From Bacillota bacterium (GTDB lineage: Bacteria; Bacillota; UBA4882; JAAYXC01): a stretch of 6,812 nt of DNA. Position 1 is the first letter of the stretch, and each line of letters opens with the position of its first letter. The translations under genes were made by a program, and so were the position numbers. Location: positions 1 to 6,812 of the forward strand of contig JAAYXC010000004.1 of the NCBI GenBank assembly GCA_012516115.1, in the 5' to 3' direction. Positions 1 to 5,914 of this stretch are shown one piece after another. Below the pieces are notes generated by a model that saw only the letters and a list, made by a program, of their open reading frames with translations, was not told the origin of the DNA and did not search any database.

Positions 1-308
1 GAATAAAGAAAAACATCCTTGTCTTCATCGGCCGGTCCGCTCTTCGTCTCCTCCAGGTAGTCTTCAGTCAGGGGAAAGCTGAGGTCCAATTCGTATTGGT
101 CGAGACACCGGACACAGGCGGCCCGGAGACGAAGCTCGACGCGGCCCTCGGCATGGAGGAAACGTCCGGTATTGGTCACCGTCACCCGCACCGCGGCCGG
201 TCCTTCGGATCTAAGCCCGGGGGCCAGCTCTTCCGGCAGGTCCACCGTGCCTTCGGTCGAAAGAGAAGCTCCTTTTTCTTGGCTGATGGACGTGATATCT
301 AATTTCAT
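1..308 (-). CDS. yceD: YceD/DUF177 family protein, 3' end outside window
   Basis: The frame read from ATG at 308 is open to the window edge, giving about 102 residues. It begins MKLDITSISQEKGAS and contains the AACVRCLDQYELDL segment, whose CxxC followed by L is the family's hallmark and a probable metal site. After it comes an acidic stretch (TEDYLEETKSGPADEDKD) typical of DUF177. The family is linked to 23S rRNA accumulation in Escherichia coli, and its gene usually precedes rpmF (ribosomal protein L32). Here rpmF would lie beyond the left edge, which I cannot see. The start is fixed by the promoter 14-16 bases upstream, leaving a very short leader with only a weak GGTG as ribosome binding site. 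No stop codon is visible, so the gene is partial and its C-terminus unknown. Confidence 0.85.
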   Translation of the reverse strand, partial: MKLDITSISQEKGASLSTEGTVDLPEELAPGLRSEGPAAVRVTVTNTGRFLHAEGRVELRLRAACVRCLDQYELDLSFPLTEDYLEETKSGPADEDKDVFLY

Positions 309-328
309 TGGCTTAATTCACCGTGTTT

Positions 329-357
329 ATTATATCGGCCGATGGGGGGGTTGTCAA
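329..357 (-). promoter_or_regulatory. Proximal sigma-A promoter of yceD (consensus hexamers)
   Basis: On the minus strand, TTGACA (357-352) and TATAAT (334-329) are separated by exactly 17 bp. Both hexamers match the housekeeping sigma-70/sigma-A consensus at all positions. The expected start of transcription is near 322-324, only 14-16 bases before the ATG at 308. The spacer contains a run of seven C (minus strand; G7 at 344-350). Confidence 0.85.
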
Positions 358-385
358 CTGTAGGAGGATCTTAGCGCCGTGTCAA
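357..385 (-). promoter_or_regulatory. Second, distal sigma-A-like promoter overlapping the first
   Basis: A second TTGACA (385-380, minus strand) lies 17 bp before TACAGT (362-357), a four-of-six match to TATAAT. The last T of this -10 is also the first T of the proximal -35 element. RNA polymerase could therefore not occupy both promoters at once. The perfect -35 and ideal spacing make it credible, but the -10 is only moderate. Confidence 0.5.
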
Positions 386-426
386 GCTATTTATAAAAAT
401 CCGGACTAAAACTTAGTGGACCTTGA

Positions 427-648
427 TCACCTTGTCCCCATCCACAAGATAATCCAGAAGAGGGCGAGGAGGAAGCGGACCTTCCCCGCCTGCCGGCGGG
501 CCATCTCTGCCAGGCGCGCGGAGGTAACCCCCAGGCGGACGAGGAGGATGAGGAGAAAAAGGGGAGCGATGAAGAGGAGATTATAGAGGAGGAGGTAACC
601 GAAGGCGGAAAGCCATGGTGCATTTCCTTCCCACAGGACGGCCACCAA
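427..648 (-). pseudogene. Fragment of a CcdA/DsbD-type multi-span membrane protein
   Basis: In the frame ending at 427, the stretch VLWEGNAPWLSAFGYLLLYN leads into LLFIAPLFLLILLVRLGV, a polar basic loop (TSARLAEMARRQAGKVRF) and a further hydrophobic stretch LLALFWIILW. The order of GYLLLYNLLF, a hydrophobic helix, VTSxxL, a charged loop and a final helix resembles the C-terminal two spans of cytochrome c biogenesis (CcdA/DsbD-like) membrane proteins. The resemblance is from memory. The frame runs back without a start of its own into an out-of-frame part of the RHS remnant, and the last helix ends abruptly at TGA. I read it as a broken C-terminal piece, not a working gene. A neighbouring frame ends LDYLVDGDKVIKVH, so a frameshift near the end is possible. 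The family call is tentative. Confidence 0.4.
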
Positions 649-1634
649 CCGGCGGGGTTGGTTATTTGGGCAAGATAGCCCTAGGCGTTCAGTTCCAGGG
701 TGGTCCGCCGGCCGTAGGGCCCGACGACGGCGTGGGGTTGCCGAAGGAATCACGTTCGATAGTGGTGAGGTTGCCGTCGGCGTCCTCGATCCCTATTAGG
801 CGGCCGGCGCCGTCATAATGAATGAAAGACGTGGATGGTGGCTCCGGTCAGAGCGTTAATGGTGCCAAGATGCCGGCCGACCGCATTCAACCGGTATAGG
901 GCGCTACCGTCCGCGGAAGGAACGAGAAATTCGTTGGCGTCGTAACCCGACAGGACCGGCCGCACCAGATAGAGATGGCCGGCTGATGACCGGCGGAGTG
1001 GTATCCAACTTCCGTGAGCTTCTTTTCTTCTTCGGTGTTCCAGGCCGCATCCACCGACCAGTAGGCGATCTCGTCGGGAGATGACGATCTCGGTCCCGCT
1101 TCGGACCGGGCCGTTATTGATCCGGTAGTATGTAGCCGCCACGCCGCTTCCTTCATCGGTGGCGGTAAGATGTATCGTCACCGGTTTATTTACCCACTCG
1201 TGCTCGTGTTCGTAATCGTGGCTCGTCACCGGCGGGGTGGTGTCCTGCGCCGGCGGACGTTCAACCGCGACGAGGATATCGTCTATCCCCACCGCTTGAT
1301 GCCGCCGCGCGGCGCGGTAGGCGAAACAAAGTTCGGCGAAGTCGAGATAGGTGGCATCACGGAGCGAGAAGGCTTCTTTCCCGGCACAAAGAACCCGGAC
1401 CTCTCGCCCCCCGTGGGCGGGGGTGAGGACCATCCGGAAGGTGTGCCGGCCGCGGAGGGGACTCTTGAAGAAGGCCTTCTTGAGAAGGGCTTCGTGGGGC
1501 CGTCCGTCTTTGTAGAAGGCGAGGTCGAAGCCTTCTTTCCCCCGGCGGGAAGGGGAGATGGCCAGGCGGTAAGAATCGTGGTTTTCCGCAAAGTGGTGGG
1601 GCTTTTTTATTCGTGGTCTTCTCCATCCTCATTT
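648..1634 (-). pseudogene. Decayed surface protein: ConA-like end, OmpL47-type repeat, RHS/YD repeats
   Basis: Stitching frames gives one recognisable protein. First is a beta-rich segment (about 1625-1260) that includes FDLAFYKDGRPHEALL and RGRHTFRMVLTPAHGG and ends in GIDDILV, as in ConA/LamG-like domains. Then an Ig-like repeat of OmpL47 type starts DTTPPVT near 1244, continues TATDEGSGVAATYYRINNG and, after a frameshift near 1075, YWSVDAAWNTEEEKKLTEV. Frame returns near 1000 to an RHS segment: GHLYLVRPVLSGYDANEFLV, LYRLNAVGRHLGTINALTG, then HYDGAGRLIGIEDADGN, VVGPYGRRTTLELNA and ITNPAG, ending at 648. Damage includes an AATG duplication at 817-824, a lost base near 730 and a TAG codon at 683-681. 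There is no start codon; the 5' end begins just after a TGA at about 1631, beside the ATPase gene. Such proteins are large cell-surface or secreted repeat proteins. The RHS assignment is firm, the ConA-like label tentative. Confidence 0.75.
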
Positions 1635-1640
1635 TTAAAA

Positions 1641-2399
1641 TCATTCCCTCGTGGTCCCTACCAAAGGCCCCCCTTGGAGGCGTAAAGGTAATTCAAGCCC
1701 GCAGCACCGGAGCAACTTTTCATCGCCAAGGATTTCCCGGCTGGGGCCCTCGGCGGCCACCGTTCCCGCCGCAAGAATGATGGTCCGCGGACAGAGCTCC
1801 CAGGCCAGGTCAAGATCGTGGGTGGCCACGATCTTCGTATGGGTAAACCCCCGAAGAAGTTCGATCAGTTGCCGCCGCGCCCGCGGATCGAGGCCGGCGC
1901 TGGGCTCGTCCAAGAGCAAGACGTCGGGCAGGCCGGCCAGGACCGCCGCCAAGGCTACCGCACGCTTCTCGCCGTGGGAGAGCCGGTAAGGAGGACGAGG
2001 CCGGAGATGGCTTACCCCCACCTGTTCCAGGACGGAATTCACCAATTCCTTCACCTCGTCGGGTGGGACACCCATGTTTACCGGAGCGAAGGCCACTTCT
2101 TCGAATACGGTGGGCATGAAGAGCTGGTCGTCCGGGTCTTGGAAGACGAGGCCCACCCTCCGCCTGATCTGGAGGATGTTCTTGCGGGTGACCGTGATCC
2201 CCCCTAAGCGGACCCTGCCGGTCTGCGGGAAAAGGAGGCCTGCCAGATGCAGAAGGAGGGTGGACTTCCCCGCGCCGTTGGCGCCGATCAGCGCCACGGA
2301 TTCCCCATGGGTGATCCGAAAAGAGAGGTCCCGAAGCGCTTCCGTACCGTCGGGGTAACTATATTTTAAATCCTCTACTTCAATAATATGGTGACTCAT
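1641..2399 (-). CDS. cbiO: ECF-type nickel/cobalt transporter ATPase (CbiO/NikO)
   Basis: This is the cytoplasmic ATP-binding subunit that powers metal import by the CbiM/CbiQ membrane parts. The 252-residue product has every ABC motif in order: Walker A GANGAGKST (39-47), Q-loop in FQDPDDQLF (Q87), which is the form typical of CbiO/EcfA ATPases, signature LSHGEKR (140-146), Walker B VLLLDEP (160-166), D-loop SAGLD and switch His194 in ATHD. Length is normal for the family. The frame stays open to 2510 but I choose ATG at 2399 (MSHHIIEVEDLKYSYPDG). There a GGGAGGG ribosome binding site (2411-2405) has 5-base spacing, and the ATG overlaps the cbiQ stop as ATGA, implying translational coupling. 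Only one ATPase gene is present, so it presumably works as a homodimer, as known for CbiMNQO systems. The operator upstream points to nickel as substrate. Confidence 0.93.
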   Translation of the reverse strand: MSHHIIEVEDLKYSYPDGTEALRDLSFRITHGESVALIGANGAGKSTLLLHLAGLLFPQTGRVRLGGITVTRKNILQIRRRVGLVFQDPDDQLFMPTVFEEVAFAPVNMGVPPDEVKELVNSVLEQVGVSHLRPRPPYRLSHGEKRAVALAAVLAGLPDVLLLDEPSAGLDPRARRQLIELLRGFTHTKIVATHDLDLAWELCPRTIILAAGTVAAEGPSREILGDEKLLRCCGLELPLRLQGGPLVGTTRE

Positions 2400-3208
2400 C
2401 GCGTCCCTCCCAGGACCAGACCACCCAAAAGGGCGGCCAGATCGACGCAACGGGCCAGAAGAAAGAATATCGTCCAGGTCGAGACGTAAAGGAGATCCTT
2501 CCCCGTCCATTTACGTGGCGGTCCGAACGAGGGAAAGACCCCGTTGAATCCCCGGGCCACCATGGCCAAATAAAGGCAATGGGCACGGGCGTAAGTCCGC
2601 CAGAGAAAAGGCCCGATCAAATGGCCCCATTCCCGTAACCGGAGTCCTCTTCCTCCCGCCCGGAGGTTATGGGCCCGCACCAGCCGGGCCGCTTCTTCCA
2701 GGGTTAAGTAAGAATAGCGATAGACAAAAAAGAGGACCGAGGCAAAGGGGCGAAAAAGCCGCCATCGGGCCAAAAAAGCGCAAAAGGGAACGAAACCGCC
2801 GGTGGCGACGAAACTCAAGGCGGCGCTCACCGAAAGAAAGAAGCGCAAGAGCAGCGAGGCGGCGGAGATCCACCCGGCCGGCAGGAAAAAAGGGCCGAAC
2901 CGGACGAGGGGCGCGCGGATGAAGAAGAGATCGGCCAATGCAAAAAAAAGGACGAACGGGGAGACGACGAGCAGGCGTGCCAAGACGAAACCCAAAGGGA
3001 GATCGGCCAGGAGGAGGGTGAAAGCCGGGTAAACGACCAGAGGCATAAGCCCCGTTACTTCATAACGGGGAAAAGAGGCCACCACCGTCACGAAGACGGC
3101 GGTGGCAAGGAAATTGGCCCCGGGATGAAGGCGATGGATGAAGGTTTCCCCGGCCGCCAGATCCTCCAGGCGGTGAAGGTCGTAAAGCGCGTTTTCCAGG
3201 ACGGACAT
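2396..3208 (-). CDS. cbiQ: ECF-type nickel/cobalt transporter transmembrane T component (CbiQ/NikQ)
   Basis: The 270-residue membrane protein couples ATP hydrolysis by CbiO to the metal-binding subunit CbiM. The N-terminus has the family's pattern TFIHRLHPGANFLAT (22-36), which resembles the usual LhrldPraKl motif. Hydrophobic spans follow at roughly 32-47, 53-70, 76-96, 114-136 and 153-168, with another near 240-264. The cytoplasmic coupling region is visible as EEAARLVRAHNLR (171-183) and AMVARGFNG (215-223); Ala-Arg-Gly at 218-220 is the conserved motif that docks on the ATPase. The first coupling stretch is less canonical. I choose ATG at 3208 (MSVLENALYDLHRLED) although the frame extends to 3274, because the extra residues would overlap the upstream gene. 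A weak AAAGG lies about 11 bases before the ATG, and the gap to the cbiM stop is 13 bp. The gene is the middle of a three-gene operon. Confidence 0.92.
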   Translation of the reverse strand: MSVLENALYDLHRLEDLAAGETFIHRLHPGANFLATAVFVTVVASFPRYEVTGLMPLVVYPAFTLLLADLPLGFVLARLLVVSPFVLFFALADLFFIRAPLVRFGPFFLPAGWISAASLLLRFFLSVSAALSFVATGGFVPFCAFLARWRLFRPFASVLFFVYRYSYLTLEEAARLVRAHNLRAGGRGLRLREWGHLIGPFLWRTYARAHCLYLAMVARGFNGVFPSFGPPRKWTGKDLLYVSTWTIFFLLARCVDLAALLGGLVLGGTR

Positions 3209-3221
3209 GGCTTTAAAACCT

Positions 3222-4259
3222 TTAAGAAGAAGGAAGGCTGCGGCGTTTGCGAAGCAGCCGTACCACCGTTCCAAAGAGGACGGTCACCGCCCAGGTCAAC
3301 GCGGCCCCCAAAAGCCCCGCCACCGACGTCCCGGGGTCGATCTTCGGCCAGGTTTCCCCTTCGGCGGCCGCCTCTTCTGAGGAGGTCTTAAAACTATAGT
3401 CGGGTAAAAGGGCCACCCGCCGTTGAAGTTCGACCAAGGCCGTATGAACCCGGGAAGAGGCCTCCAGTTCTTCTTTTCCGGTTACCCTCAGAATCGACCA
3501 TTCCAAGCCGTCCGGATGGGTGGAGGCGAACCAGGAGGCCACCCCGCCCAAGATAAGGGCGGCCGCAAGAAAGCCCACGAGCACCGGCCGGAGAGAACCC
3601 GGACGGGGGGTTTTCTCTTTTCCCGGCCCCTCCAGGAGTTCCGGCCTGGCCTTCCGGATGAAGGCGATCAAGGCGGTGGTGGCCAAGCCTTCCACGAGGC
3701 CGATGGCCAAATGGATCGGTTGCATTAAAAGAACGAAGGTACCGAAGGGAAGGGCGGTAATACCGGAGAGCTTTGTTTCCACCACCACGCCGAAAGCCCC
3801 GAGTTGGAGGGCGACGACGGCCGCCAAAACGGCGGCCAAACCTTGGCGGGAAGAAGTGGCCTCTTTCTGTATCATCCGCCGGTAGATCAAGGGATAAGCC
3901 ACGAAACAGGAGAAGAAACCGAGGTTAAAAATATTGCCCCCTAAGGCCAGAATCCCCCCGTCGGCGAAAAAGAGGGCCTGGATGACCAGGATCGCGGCCA
4001 TGGTAAGAAAACCGGCATACGGGCCGAGGAGGATGGCGAGAAGGAGCCCTCCCCCGAGATGCCCGCTCGAACCGGTAAGCGGGATGGAGAAATTGATCAT
4101 CTGAGCGGCGAAGACGAAGGCGCCTAGCACCCCCATAAGCGGGAGTTTATCCTCCGCTTCCGGCTCGAGCTTGCGGACGGAATAGGCGGCCAAACCCGCC
4201 GTGGTCGCCCACATCACTCCGCCCACGGCTGGCGAGAGCAAGGCATCCGCCATATGCAC
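3222..4259 (-). CDS. cbiM: Nickel/cobalt-binding membrane subunit CbiM fused to a PDGLE (CbiN/NikN-like) domain
   Basis: This is the substrate-binding integral membrane subunit of a CbiMNQO/NikMNQO importer. Residues 1-205 are CbiM: N-terminal VHMADALLSPAVGG, LMGVLGAFVFAAQMINF (41-57), TGSSGHLGGG (62-71), FFADGGILALGGNIFNLGFF (97-116) and MQPIHLAIGL (179-188). A linker rich in K, P and G (206-222) joins it to a tail with a hydrophobic span (226-244), the PDGLE motif (249-253), an outer loop and a last span (313-337). This replaces a separate CbiN/NikN subunit. I choose the GTG at 4259: it puts His at position 2 and His67 in the SSGHLGG loop, the residues known to bind Ni in NikM structures, and it sits 9 bases from AAGGAG. 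The ATGs at 4304 and 4268 would bury that N-terminus, and the ATG at 4253 would remove the His. Substrate is inferred as nickel from the NikR-type operator upstream. Confidence 0.9.
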   Translation of the reverse strand: MHMADALLSPAVGGVMWATTAGLAAYSVRKLEPEAEDKLPLMGVLGAFVFAAQMINFSIPLTGSSGHLGGGLLLAILLGPYAGFLTMAAILVIQALFFADGGILALGGNIFNLGFFSCFVAYPLIYRRMIQKEATSSRQGLAAVLAAVVALQLGAFGVVVETKLSGITALPFGTFVLLMQPIHLAIGLVEGLATTALIAFIRKARPELLEGPGKEKTPRPGSLRPVLVGFLAAALILGGVASWFASTHPDGLEWSILRVTGKEELEASSRVHTALVELQRRVALLPDYSFKTSSEEAAAEGETWPKIDPGTSVAGLLGAALTWAVTVLFGTVVRLLRKRRSLPSS

Positions 4260-4268
4260 CGGCCCCAT

Positions 4269-4274
4269 CTCCTT
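4269..4274 (-). promoter_or_regulatory. Ribosome binding site that decides the cbiM GTG start
   Basis: AAGGAG (4274-4269, minus strand) lies 9 bases before the GTG at 4259. The ATG at 4268 directly abuts it, which is too close for initiation. The GTG is also the start that gives the His2 expected for metal binding. Confidence 0.7.
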
Positions 4275-4276
4275 TC

Positions 4277-4304
4277 GTGTTACCTTTTGCTTAAAAAGTA
4301 ACAC
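4277..4304 (-). promoter_or_regulatory. NikR-type operator (perfect 7-bp inverted repeat, 14-bp spacer)
   Basis: GTGTTAC (4277-4283) and GTAACAC (4298-4304) form a perfect inverted repeat separated by 14 bases. This equals the published Desulfovibrio NikR consensus as I remember it, GTGTTAC-N13/14-GTAACAC. The site spans the -10 element and the expected transcription start of the cbiM promoter and ends 2 bases before the ribosome binding site. Binding of Ni-loaded NikR would therefore block transcription. No nikR gene is in the window. Confidence 0.8.
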
Positions 4305-4323
4305 AGGAGAAAGGAGCTGTCAA
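4295..4323 (-). promoter_or_regulatory. Promoter of the nickel/cobalt transporter operon
   Basis: On the minus strand, TTGACA (4323-4318) is followed after 17 bp by TACTTT (4300-4295), which is preceded by TG as an extended -10 (TGTTACTTT). The -35 is perfect and the -10 is only three of six, so the TG is likely to matter. The operator palindrome covers this -10. The -35 begins 21 bases after the stop of the upstream methyltransferase gene. Confidence 0.7.
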
Positions 4324-4344
4324 GCTTTCCCGCCCGGCTGGTTT

Positions 4345-5535
4345 TTAAACAAGAACTTCCAAAATGAGACATTTTAAATACTCCGTCTCCGGCACCCCGA
4401 GGAGCACGGGATGATCGGCGGGATGGCCCCGGCGGGCGAGGAGCCGCAGGCGACGGCCGGCATCGGCCGCGGCCGCCTGGACGACCTCTTGGAAGAGGGG
4501 GTAAGATACATGGTGGGAACACGAGCAGGTGACCAAGATCCCGCCCGGGAAGAGGAGGCGGAGGGCGCGGAGGTTGATCTCTTTGTAGCCGCGGAGGGCC
4601 TCCTCCACCCGGAACTTGCTCTTGGTGAAGGCCGGGGGATCGAGGATGACGAGGTCGTACTGCCGGCCCTCCTCCACCGCCGCGCGGAGGAAGTCGAAGG
4701 CATTGGCGGCCACGAACTCGCACCGGTCCGCCAAACCGTTCAAAACAGCATTCCGTCGGGCTACCTCCAGGGCCGCCTCGTCGAAGTCCACGCCCAGGAC
4801 CTCGTCCGCCCCGGCCAGGGCCGCGGCCAGGCCGAAGGCGCCGGTGTAACAGAAACAGTCCAAGACCCGCCGTCCCCGCGCCAAAGCGGCCGCCGCCGCC
4901 CGGTTTTCGCGCTGGTCGAGAAAGTGGCCGGTCTTCTGGCCATGATGGAGGTCGACCAAATAACGTAACCCGTTTTCCTCCACGATTACTTCTTCGGGGA
5001 CCGTGCCGTAGACCGTTTCTTCGCGGGGCGAAAGCCCCTCGTTCTTGCGGCCCGTCCCCGTGCTCCGCTCCCTGATCCCGGCGGGACGGAGAAGCTCCAC
5101 CAGCAAGGAGAGGATCGTCTCCCGCCGGACCTCCATGCCCATGGTCAAAAACTGCACGACCAGGTATTCACCGTAGCGGTCGACGACGAGCCCCGGGAGG
5201 AGATCCCCTTCGCCGTAGACCAGACGCACGGCCGCCAGATCCGGACAGGCCCTTTGCCGGTGGGCCAGGGCCACCTCCAGGCGCCGCCGGAAGAAAGCGG
5301 CGTCCACCGTTTCTTTTTTTCTGGTGAGGATTCGCGCCACGATCTGGGAAGCCGGGTTATAATACCCACGACCGAGAAACCGGCCGCGGGCGTCGAACAC
5401 GTCCACCAATTCCCCCGGGGCCACCCCCTCGGGGAGGCCGGCCACCTCCCCCTCGTAGACCCAGAGGTGGCCGGCGCGAAGCCTTTCCTCGCGGCCGCGT
5501 TTGAGCCTTAGTTCGGCCGGTTTTTCCAAGTCCAT
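4345..5535 (-). CDS. rlmI: RlmI-like class I SAM-dependent rRNA (cytosine-5) methyltransferase
   Basis: The 396-residue product matches the COG1092/RlmI family, which methylates C1962-type positions of 23S rRNA. An N-terminal PUA-like RNA-binding domain (about 5-75) includes LKRGREERLRAGHLWVYEGE. A linking domain holds VYGEGDLLPGLVVDRYGEYL. The Rossmann methyltransferase domain opens with the family signature GQKTGHFLDQRENR (199-212). It continues with motif I VLDCFCYTGAFG (224-235), acidic VDFDE for SAM ribose (249-253), motif IV LDPPAF (298-303) and TCSCSHH (336-342) with candidate catalytic cysteines. All key motifs are intact and length is normal. Whether the E. coli target base is conserved cannot be seen. 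The frame opens at an ATG at 5571, but that codon lies next to a likely -35 and has no ribosome site. ATG at 5535 has AGGAGG only one base away, so TTG at 5529, with 7-base spacing, is an alternative start two codons later. Confidence 0.88.
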   Translation of the reverse strand: MDLEKPAELRLKRGREERLRAGHLWVYEGEVAGLPEGVAPGELVDVFDARGRFLGRGYYNPASQIVARILTRKKETVDAAFFRRRLEVALAHRQRACPDLAAVRLVYGEGDLLPGLVVDRYGEYLVVQFLTMGMEVRRETILSLLVELLRPAGIRERSTGTGRKNEGLSPREETVYGTVPEEVIVEENGLRYLVDLHHGQKTGHFLDQRENRAAAAALARGRRVLDCFCYTGAFGLAAALAGADEVLGVDFDEAALEVARRNAVLNGLADRCEFVAANAFDFLRAAVEEGRQYDLVILDPPAFTKSKFRVEEALRGYKEINLRALRLLFPGGILVTCSCSHHVSYPLFQEVVQAAAADAGRRLRLLARRGHPADHPVLLGVPETEYLKCLILEVLV

Positions 5536-5546
5536 TCCTCCTTCGA

Positions 5547-5576
5547 AGTATAACGGTGCGAGCTTGGACATGGAAA
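5547..5576 (-). promoter_or_regulatory. Possible promoter of the rlmI-like gene
   Basis: TTTCCA (5576-5571, minus strand) and TATACT (5552-5547) are 18 bp apart: four of six and five of six matches to the sigma-A consensus. Transcription would start near 5540, a leader only a few bases before the ribosome site, much like that of yceD. If correct, the ATG at 5571 cannot be the start. Confidence 0.35.
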
Positions 5577-5599
5577 TAATAAAAAGTCTTTGTCGTTAG

Positions 5600-5914
5600 T
5601 CCCGTCTTTCCTGCCGTCCATTTCACTCCCCTTTAGCGGAAGAAGCGGCCGCGCTCCTTGCCGTAAGCCCTAAAAGCATCTGTGAGTGGCTCCGGCAAGG
5701 AAAACTCAAAGGGGTCAGGGCGGGAAGGCTCTGGCGGATAAGAGAGCACTTGGAGGCATTTTTAGATCCTTTAGTCCATGCCCTGGAAACGGCGCCGGAA
5801 GATGATGAGCCATTAACGGAAGAAGACAAAAAGACCATTGCCGAAGCGGGAACGGCCATCGCCCAGGGCAAGACCAAGCCTTGGGAACGGGTTAAAAGGG
5901 AAATAGACCTATGA
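5600..5914 (+). pseudogene. HTH-type antitoxin of a RelE-like module, start codon missing
   Basis: The open stretch after TAG at 5597-5599 runs to TGA at 5912-5914. From about 5633 it encodes an excisionase/MerR-like winged HTH: LAEEAAALLAVSPKSICEWL followed by RQGKLKGVRAGRLWRI and EHLEAFL. After an acidic linker (ETAPEDDEPLTEEDKKT) comes a tail, AGTAIAQGKTKPWERVKREI, of the kind that clamps a RelE-type toxin. This two-part layout, a DNA-binding head and a toxin-binding tail, is usual for antitoxins paired with RelE/ParE toxins. The HTH part looks well preserved, but no ATG, GTG or TTG exists in frame between the TAG and the domain. The codons just before it (CRPFHSP) do not look like the normal N-terminus. 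It therefore seems to have lost its start region. The TGA overlaps the toxin ATG as ATGA, a sign of former coupling. Confidence 0.7.

Noticed and set aside
395..421. A small hairpin ACTAA-GTT-TTAGT followed by T5 on the minus strand
   Set aside because: The stem is only 5 bp and AT-rich, and the T run is separated from it by CCGGA. It is too weak to call a terminator.
484..502. A GC-rich inverted repeat CCCGCC-TGCC-GGCGGG
   Set aside because: It lies inside the membrane-protein remnant, encodes the basic loop ARRQAGKV, and has no T tract; probably codon bias.
1170..1685. A 171-codon open frame on the plus strand
   Set aside because: It lies opposite the ConA/OmpL47/RHS remnant and the end of cbiO, and its translation shows no domain. 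The minus-strand frames carry the recognisable motifs.
1818..2207. A 129-codon plus-strand open frame inside cbiO
   Set aside because: It is antisense to the intact ATPase motifs (Walker B, signature, Q-loop) and its composition is that of a GC-rich shadow frame.
2400..2510. An N-terminal extension of the ATPase by 37 residues
   Set aside because: It would overlap cbiQ by over 100 bp. ATG at 2399 has a strong ribosome site and the ATGA coupling.
4260..4345. A cobalamin riboswitch upstream of the cbiM-type gene
   Set aside because: The leader is only about 30 bases long from the predicted start and contains no B12-box-like sequence. The promoter carries a protein operator instead.
4411..4968. 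A 185-codon plus-strand open frame inside the methyltransferase gene
   Set aside because: It is antisense to conserved motifs I and IV of the rlmI-like gene; the translation is low in complexity and resembles nothing.
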